A stretch of 40,505 nucleotides of DNA from a bacterium (GTDB lineage Bacteria > Actinomycetota > Acidimicrobiia > Spongiisociales > ZC4RG35): assembly GCA_028824015.1 (NCBI GenBank), contig JAPPFC010000055.1, forward strand, positions 1-40,505, in the 5' to 3' direction. Positions 40,212 to 40,505 of this stretch are shown here, one piece after another (position 1 is the first letter of the stretch; each line of letters opens with the position of its first letter). Under the pieces are notes generated by a model. The model did not search any database. It was not told the DNA's origin and saw only the letters and a list, made by a program, of their open reading frames with translations. Both the position numbers and the translations under genes were made by a program.

Positions 40212-40505
40212 CTACCAGAGAATCTGGTCGGAGGCTCTTTCCACCGCCTGGTCTACGGGCCCGCTGTAGATGCCGGTGGAGAGGTATTTCCACCCTGCGT
40301 CGGGGAAGATGGTCACCACCGTCCCCGAGCGCATCTCCCTGGCCACCCGCAACGCAACCGCCAGCGCCGCTCCGCAGGAAGGTCCGGCGAACAACCCCTC
40401 CGCGGTGAGGAGCAGGCGGGTGTGCTCGATGGTGGGTCGGAGGCGTACCAGGACTCGCCGGTCAATGCGATCGGCATCGAAGATGGGCGGGATGTAGCCG
40501 GCCTC
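40212..40505 (-). CDS. cysM: Cysteine synthase, C-terminal part (CysM-like), 5' end outside window
   Basis: Only the last 97 codons are present; the frame is open to the window edge. It reads EAGYIPPIF near the start, then FAGPSCGAALAVALRVAREM and VVTIFPDAGWKYLSTGIYSG, the end of a fold-type II PLP enzyme that makes cysteine. The DAGWKYLSTG ending resembles the mycobacterial CysO-dependent CysM more than CysK, but with the PLP lysine and substrate loop missing the isozyme is not certain. It runs in the same direction as the helicase module, with 147 bp between its stop and the helicase ATG, and its transcript may read into that module. Confidence 0.8.
   Translation of the reverse strand, partial: EAGYIPPIFDADRIDRRVLVRLRPTIEHTRLLLTAEGLFAGPSCGAALAVALRVAREMRSGTVVTIFPDAGWKYLSTGIYSGPVDQAVERASDQILW

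Noticed and set aside
1-40505. CRISPR array or cas genes
   Set aside because: No regularly spaced repeats and no Cas-like proteins were seen.

Overview
The window is GC-rich and reads as a chromosomal stretch of an actinobacterium outside the classical Mycobacteriales/Streptomycetales. Acidimicrobiia or a related deep lineage is my inference. Supporting signs are a DUF222-HNH endonuclease gene, coenzyme F420 genes (cofG and cofH as separate neighbours rather than a fused fbiC), many GTG/TTG starts, several start codons placed 6-10 nt after a -10 box (leaderless-like), and hopanoid-type squalene genes. No phage structural genes, transposases or CRISPR arrays were seen.

Layout. (1) 1-1441: the 3' half of tRNA-Lys(CTT), then a DUF222-HNH gene behind an AT-rich promoter. 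(2) 8083-1730, minus strand: an aspartate carbamoyltransferase resembling the eukaryotic CAD domain with an odd N-terminal extension, an orphan lipoamide acyltransferase E2, malate synthase and a malic enzyme-phosphotransacetylase fusion. This is mostly carbon metabolism around malate and acetyl-CoA. (3) 8353-10953, plus: an RND exporter. (4) 23691-11020, minus: a nearly gapless array running rpsB-tsf-pyrH-frr-cdsA-rseP-ispG, then a short-chain dehydrogenase, cofG, cofH, a PNPOx-like flavin/F420 protein, a VapBC-type toxin-antitoxin pair and an 8-oxoguanine deaminase. It links translation, membrane lipid, isoprenoid and F420 genes. (5) 30740-23917, minus: trmD-rplS-lepB-yraN, enoyl-CoA hydratase, comM, dprA and xerC. 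This is the usual bacterial trmD-to-xerC neighbourhood, lacking rnhB and interrupted by an unannotated 37-residue membrane-protein ORF on the plus strand. (6) 30961-35055, plus: hpnC-hpnD-hpnE and a polyprenyl diphosphate synthase, each overlapping the next by 4 bp. Together they would make squalene from farnesyl diphosphate. (7) 35084-40505: a Phd-VapC pair, a chromate transporter, a two-gene RecQ helicase-phosphoribosyltransferase/DprA-like module, and the 3' end of a cysteine synthase gene.

The strongest candidate for an unusual biological system is the last module (37018-40064). A RecQ-type helicase carries a ComF-like phosphoribosyltransferase domain at its C-terminus and is translationally coupled to a second, divergent DprA-family protein. 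The domain set recalls the PsyrTA and ShosTA toxin-antitoxin/anti-phage families. The two genes look less GC-rich than their neighbours and have an inverted repeat inside the putative promoter. Other items worth attention are the roughly 255-residue unassigned N-terminal region of CofH, the CAD-like aspartate carbamoyltransferase, and the coupling of a toxin-antitoxin pair to 8-oxoguanine deaminase.

All functional calls come from reading motifs by eye. No database search was run.
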